A stretch of DNA of 64,000 nt, taken from contig JAKZZE010000006.1 in NCBI GenBank assembly GCA_024220505.1, forward strand, positions 1,984,001-2,048,000, given 5' to 3'. The notes beneath the pieces are model-generated. The model saw nothing but the letters and a program-made list of their open reading frames with translations. It searched no databases and was not told the DNA's origin. The translations under genes were made by a program, and so were the position numbers. Below, in pieces: positions 58,955 to 64,000 of the stretch. The number at the start of each line of letters is the position of its first letter. Position 1 is the stretch's first letter. This stretch comes from Rhizopus arrhizus. Lineage: Eukaryota; Mucoromycota; Mucoromycetes; Mucorales; Rhizopodaceae.

Positions 58955-59041
58955 CACCAAAAAAAATTGTTTTTTTTTTGTATGAAAAAAAGGTTGTGCA
59001 TGTCTGAAATCGCCTTCATCCTCATTACATTTAATCGCCAT

Positions 59042-59564
59042 TTAAATTTCGTCAAATAATAATAAAAGTAATACCTGAAACGCGAACCCTAGGCTTGGCC
59101 AAGAAAAAGAATTTACCAATTGAATATAATAAGCACACTTGTTGGAGTCGTGAAGGCAGTTATATTTAAAGACATTTTTGATTAAAAACTATCAATTCTT
59201 TATTTAACCAAATATATTGCGATTAGTTAAATCCCAAGATTTGCTAGAAAAAGAAGAGAAAAAGAAATCTGACAAAAGAAAAGGGTACTTTATATCTTTT
59301 TTTTTATTTTGCTTATTTTCAATGAACCTTCCAAGTGATCGAAATCTCTTTGAATTGCAGAAAAATGTTGCGATTGACTTGATATTCGAAGGAAAAAAAA
59401 AAACAAATAAATCATGTCCGATTAAAATCCAAATGCTATTCGAAAGCCAATGTGTCAATAGAACAGTGGGCCTTTGTGAGGCTGGATTGAATCTCAAGTT
59501 CATGAATAATGATAATGACAATACGCATTTAATTACATAACAATACTAAAGGAGATTCAAGAAG
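59042..59564. other. Intergenic between VPS54 and the DIRS relic
   Basis: Holds the VPS54 promoter. A + strand frame from an ATG at 59321 to 59540 (73 codons) has no recognised domain and may be chance or part of the inserted element's flank. Confidence 0.4.
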
Positions 59565-60993
59565 ATCTTTTACAAAAAATCTTTGGCAAGTGAAACCGGA
59601 AGTATTCAATAGCCTCCTTCAGTCTCTATGGGGTCCTCATGGGGTGGATCTGTTTGCAGACAGGACAAATAACCTCCTAGAAAAGTACGTGTCGTGGAAA
59701 CGCGATCCAGGAGCATGGAGGATCGATGCTTTCACCATTCCTTGGAACAACCTACGGAATCCGTACGCCAACCCCTCTTGGAACCTGATCTTGCGCTGCC
59801 TGGAGAAGATTCAGAGAGAAAAAGCCCCAGCAATTACACTGATAGTACCTTATTGACCGTCAGCAATCTGGTTCCCTCTGCTACAACGTCCTCCTCTTTT
59901 CTTGTCCCACAACGACACTGACACCATGGCCACTCCAGTCTCAGTGGAAGCTCTCCGTTTGGAGGCTCTCGGGGCTTCATCTTCAACACCAGGACTAACA
60001 GCCATGTCTAATTCTCTGCTACGAACACCACGTCTGATGGATACTACCACCAACAAATCATATAAACGTGGTCAAACCCTTTTCATCGAGTGGGCTCTCG
60101 CTCGAGACATTTCGCTCACGTCTTTCACCGATATTCATCTCACCAATTTCCTTTCGGAAATGTTTCAAGTCCGTGGCTACAATCACTCAACCATTTGCCT
60201 ATTCCGATCGGCAGTCATTCACTTACATGAACATCCCTCCTCTTTACGTTCAAACGCCATAGTTAATTCGCTCATAGCTTCTCTTAAGTCCAGGATTCCT
60301 CCTCAGCCAATTCATCGCCCCACTGTTGACTTGAGCCCTTCACTTAAAGCAGTGCGCCTAATTGATATCAACGATCCGTCTACTCCGCTGCCTCATCTAC
60401 AGCAAAAATTGGCGTTTCTCTTAGGTATGGCTGCCTTCTTACGGCCTTCGGACCTTCACAGAATTGATTTTGCAGCGGCAAATATCGAAATTGAACGCAA
60501 TCGCCAGTGCCTTTCCTTTCAAGTTGTGGCACCTAAGGAATGACGTGCTGGCCGTTGTATCATCAAACCTTTCCGCGTTTACAGCCACTAAGATCCCTCA
60601 CTGTGTCCTGTTGCTACTTTTCAAGCCATCAGAGATCGTCTTGCTCTTTTGATTTCCCAACCAACAGTCACTTCCTTCTTTGTCAACACCAATATGATCA
60701 CGCAAATTGTCAAGGTTACTACTATCAGTTCTTGGATACGTCGATTGATTCAGCTTTCCACCAACGAACCATGTGTCAACCTTCGCTCCTTGGCGTCGTC
60801 TGCTGCTCTCCGTGCTGGAATCGACCTTGATGATATTATTACTCTTGGAAACTGGTCGTCCTCCACTGTGTTCGAACAACATTATCGACGAGGACATCTG
60901 ACTAATGTCGACTTTACCAATACAGTCCTCCCAGTACCGGAAGATGAGGAGACATTTCATGATGCAAGTTCCAATTTTGATAATAACCTCTGA
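59565..60993 (+). mobile_element. 5'-truncated DIRS-like tyrosine-recombinase retrotransposon
   Basis: One frame runs through two recognisable parts. First comes the end of a DIRS-type pol region (LWGPHGVDLFADRTNNLLEK, DAFTIPWNNL, YANPSWNLILRCLEKIQ). Then comes a tyrosine recombinase: N-terminal SAM-like part (YKRGQTLFIEWALARDISLT), then AFLRPSDLHRIDF carrying the first catalytic Arg. Its end is LRSLASSAALRAGIDLDDII, TLGNWSSSTVFEQHYRR with the likely Tyr. Three in-frame stops interrupt it (59854 TGA, 60541 TGA, 60589 TAA), so it is dead. Reverse transcriptase and gag are absent; no inverted or split direct repeats were found. GC content is clearly higher than the host DNA. Confidence 0.85.
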
Positions 60994-62964
60994 AGAAGCA
61001 TATATATTATTCTTCCTTGTGTTTGTCCGACGGTCTCAGGTAATTCTTGCGAGAATACTTTCGACCTTGAATGGTTTTTTGTATAAAAAAGAAAATGAAT
61101 ACAAATAATCATCCTTTTGTAATGTTGACTTGCACATAGTTTTGTGTACGAGTGTATCTATATGAATGTCAAATGACGATACTAAATCAAGGGGATTTTT
61201 TTTTTGGTTGCTATAGAAACACTTCAAGATGGAATAACCAAAAAGAGGGAGAAGAATCCAATTCTGAAAATGGAGTAAAAAAAAAAATTGAAAGGTGATC
61301 AAAAGTATGATATTAATATTGCAAGGAATCATAAAATATGCTACCGAAAAGAATGTAGGTGTGTTTGGCAACAGCCAGTTTATAGAGAAAAGAGCGAAAG
61401 TTAACTGATTCAATCGTGGATATCATGCTAAAACAATTGGGCGATCATGAGCAGCAGCAGCAAGTTTGTAACAAACCTTACAAGAACAAGTTCCGGTTAT
61501 GTTACACGATCTAAAGGTTAAGGCTAACCATGTGTTTCAGTCGCTTGTTGTCATGTGCGATATTTTGCTGTTGAAGCTAGTCAAGCTGTTTTCTGACAAC
61601 ATGACCAGACCAGAGCTCAGGTCTAAACGAAAAATCCTTTGTTAGAAAAGTTTAAGGAATTCAACACTAAAGTTCGGAAATATGCCGATCATTAAAAGGA
61701 AGTACAAGGGTGATATTATCCTATACCGGAAAGGAGTGACACGATGATCTTTATCAAGAACAAGTACTGCATACAATTGTGAAAGTAAAGGATTGGAGAT
61801 CGCCTGTGAGCAGTGAGATACGTTTGTGAAACGTACAAGATCAGATGGGTCCGTGGATAAAACCTTGGCTAGTGTTGGTACACAACAAGGTGAACGGAAT
61901 GCTTCCGGGTTAAATAATAGCAAGCGTTTTAAAGAAAGATCAAACTGAATGAAATATGTTTAGATGAAAACACCCTTTAGACAGGCAGAAAAGGAAAAGG
62001 ATGAGCAGAGTGTTTGGCAAAGGCATGTGGGCATGTTGCTGTAACAACAATCGAGGCTTGCGTACGACAGGCTGTAGGAAGAGATCGAATTAAAAAAGAA
62101 TCAGTGGATGTGTCATTATCAGAACTGACGATTAAAAGGGTGTATTTCAGTAGAAAAAGCAAAAGTCTATATAAAAAGTAAATGATTCAGATTGTAAAGA
62201 AGTTGTATTGATTGAAATAGAAAAATGAACTTATCAAATGAAAGGATCAGTGAACGAGAAGTGATTAGAAGTCTCGTTTGACAAATGTATTCAGCAATTA
62301 GATGCAACGAGATGAAGACCAAAGACCTTTTTAATTCCGCTTAAAGAGCAACAAGAAATACCAGATTATCTTTGTGTGGTACGACAGGTCAAAAGAGAAT
62401 ATAATTTATTCTCGAGTGTTTTAGTACTTCAAATGAATTTTACTCAATAAATTAATTTTTATGTGTAACTTATATGGTGAACATGTGTGGAATAATGTAA
62501 AGAAGTCGAAAAAAGTAATGTGGGTTTTAATTTGTAATAAATCTTTATGCAATAAACAAAATAGAAGGAAACTATTTTTTTTTTTTACAGAAAATAAAAG
62601 AAAAGAAACCTGTCAAACAATTCCTAAAATAATAATGATCTTCACACATAAGAGAGGGGTGAGGTAATGATTAATAAACGATGGCGGTAACTCGGAACTA
62701 AAAAAGAAAAAAGACGCAAGTAAATTATTGTCTTCTTTATCAAAAGTTTATTTTATATCGTGGCTGTTTGTTATCAAACAAAAACAAAAGCCTCAAAAGA
62801 GGTTCGAGAAGAGGAAATTGTTATATTTTTAGACGTGTTTACACAAGAAAAAAAAAAGTTAAATTAAACTTCATGTCAACAAGATATAAAATCCCGTTTC
62901 CAATATCATTCTTTCCTTCCTCCTTCTTCTTCTTTGTTGTATATATTCTCTCTATTATTTATAA
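60994..62964. other. 2 kb region with decayed coding traces
   Basis: No intact gene. The + strand around 62318-62449 has a frame reading KEQQEIPDYLCVVRQVKREY before a stop. Stretches about 61640-62170 look like broken protein sequence on either strand (for example the minus ORFs 61642-61923 and 61977-62162). These may be remains of a repetitive gene family; none is assignable. The final 100 bp are the leader of the PH-domain gene. Confidence 0.4.
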
Positions 62965-63817
62965 ATGCTACTTTTATCTTCATCTATTAGCACCACTACT
63001 ACCGCATCAAATAAATTATCCAATGGTAAATAATGATATTGTTTATGTATACATTTTATCTTATATTTCATCAAAGTTTCAAACATTTTGAAAAAGAAAA
63101 AAAGTAGCTGGTCTCTACGTACTTTTACAAAATCTAGAAATTTTTCTCATTCAAATTCATCCTCAATATCATTACCTTTACCCACATCTTACAAATATAC
63201 CTTACCGCCAAGTTATGATGACAAATCACATCCCTGGGCCTTCCAATTTCCAAATTCAATGAATGACCGGATTGTCCTACCGAGAGAAGAAGAAGGCTTT
63301 GAAATGTTACCAAAGTATGAATGCACTCTTGAGAAAATTGCCCCGGTTTATGTTAAATGCGAACAAATTCGACCCGAAGTGCGTTCCACGAATAGAGCTT
63401 GGAGGTACAGGGAAGAGTATCACAAAATGAAGACTAAAACTCACTGCATATAATAGGTTCCTTTATATAAAAATATTTGGTACATTGATATTAGCTTATA
63501 AGCAAAACCCAAAATACAAAAAGAATTTACGTCCCACTTGGTCCTATTCAATGCAAGGGGCTCAAGTTGCTGTAGCAACGGACTATATGAAGCACCGACA
63601 TGTACTACGTCTACGGATAGCGAACGGACCTCAATTTTTAATCAAAACATACACAGAATTAGACAAATTGAATTGGATTGACTCGTTGGAAAGTTCAATT
63701 AACATCAGCTCAGATTTGGATTACAGAAAAATGCCTCAATTCATCACATTACGCGTTAGACATCGTCGTAACTTGAGACAATCAGATCGTCGTCCAATGG
63801 AAGAGACACTGGGTTGA
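62965..63817 (+). CDS. PH-domain protein, fungal type
   Basis: Three exons (62965-63025, 63077-63404, 63457-63817) sum to 750 nt, 249 residues; the ATG at 62965 is the only start that keeps frame through intron 1. A Ser/Thr-rich N-terminus (SSSISTTTTASNKLS) leads to DRIVLPREEEGFEMLPKYEC and a pleckstrin-homology fold. In that fold RFLYIKIFGTLILAYK and RPTWSYSMQGAQVAVATDYM are strands, and LDKLNWIDSLESSINISSDL holds the closing helix with its conserved Trp. A basic tail (RHRRNLRQSDRRP) follows. Likely binds phosphoinositides and acts as an adaptor; no catalytic domain. Confidence 0.85.
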
Positions 63818-63957
63818 AAGTCACGTGAATATAAGGAGAGAATTGGCAAAAAAATAGAGAAACAATTATTTTTCAATTGGATGATTTTTTTTCTACTCTT
63901 TTATTTTTTTTTTATTCTTTATTCTCTATAAATAAAAAGAAAAAACAATTTCTGTAT

Positions 63958-63962
<5 letters not shown>

Positions 63963-63989
<27 letters not shown>
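63963..63989 (+). repeat. (AG)n microsatellite at window end
   Basis: About thirteen AG units downstream of the PH-domain gene. Confidence 0.9.
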
Positions 63990-63993
<4 letters not shown>

Positions 63994-64000
63994 TACCTTT

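Overview
This is AT-rich nuclear DNA from an early-diverging filamentous fungus, most likely Mucoromycota (Mucorales-like). The genes are dense and cut by many introns of about 45-60 bp with clean GT-AG ends. The gene set includes families kept in these fungi but lost in most yeasts (Gemin5, a STIMATE/TMEM110 protein, ENOSF1-type L-fuconate dehydratase, a small serine palmitoyltransferase subunit). The mobile-element relics are also typical of the group: a Fanzor gene, a DIRS-like tyrosine-recombinase element, a Tc1/mariner fragment and a LINE-like ORF1. Every protein model was assembled by reading splice sites by eye. In nearly all multi-exon models the summed exon length divides by three, which supports the junctions.

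Layout. 1-1771: no confident gene, only decayed ORF pieces. 1772-8739: MFS transporter (-), mitoribosomal bS18 (-), Rab GDI (-), unknown Ser/Gln-rich protein (+). 8740-11330: long AT-rich gap. 11331-15480: STIMATE-like membrane protein, Gtr1/RagA GTPase, CCDC90/MCUR1-like protein and a small unknown protein, all on the + strand. 15568-18789: Gfo/Idh/MocA oxidoreductase and Rae1/Gle2, both (-). 19945-21321: L-fuconate dehydratase (+). 21811-33726: mobile-element island holding the Fanzor pseudogene, a possible 46-aa gene, Tc1 fragments, an array of hairpin-containing repeat boxes ending at a tRNA-Thr gene, a LINE-like ORF1 and inverted copies of the same box. 33727-39957: small helical protein (-) head to head with a type II PI 4-kinase (+), then a C2/class 3 lipase (+). 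39958-46076: gene-poor DNA with a second box array that again ends at an identical tRNA-Thr gene. 46077-58954: nucleotide-sugar transporter (-), exosome Rrp40 (-), Gemin5 (+), SPT small subunit (-), eS12 (-), eS7 (-), Vps54 (-). 59565-60993: 5'-truncated DIRS-like element with three nonsense codons, each explained by a C:G to T:A change. 62965-63817: PH-domain protein (+).

The genes are ordinary housekeeping functions (membrane traffic: GDI, Vps54, PI4K2; TORC1 signalling: Gtr1; RNA: Rrp40, Rae1, Gemin5; translation: eS7, eS12, bS18m) with no metabolic cluster. The least explained structure is the pair of roughly 2 kb modules at 28.2-30.4 kb and 43.7-45.7 kb. Each carries several copies of an invariant GTGACCACC block followed by a variable-loop hairpin, plus a second conserved block, and each ends at an identical tRNA-Thr(AGT) gene. 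The degraded Fanzor gene is the clearest trace of a recently described system (eukaryotic RNA-guided nucleases).
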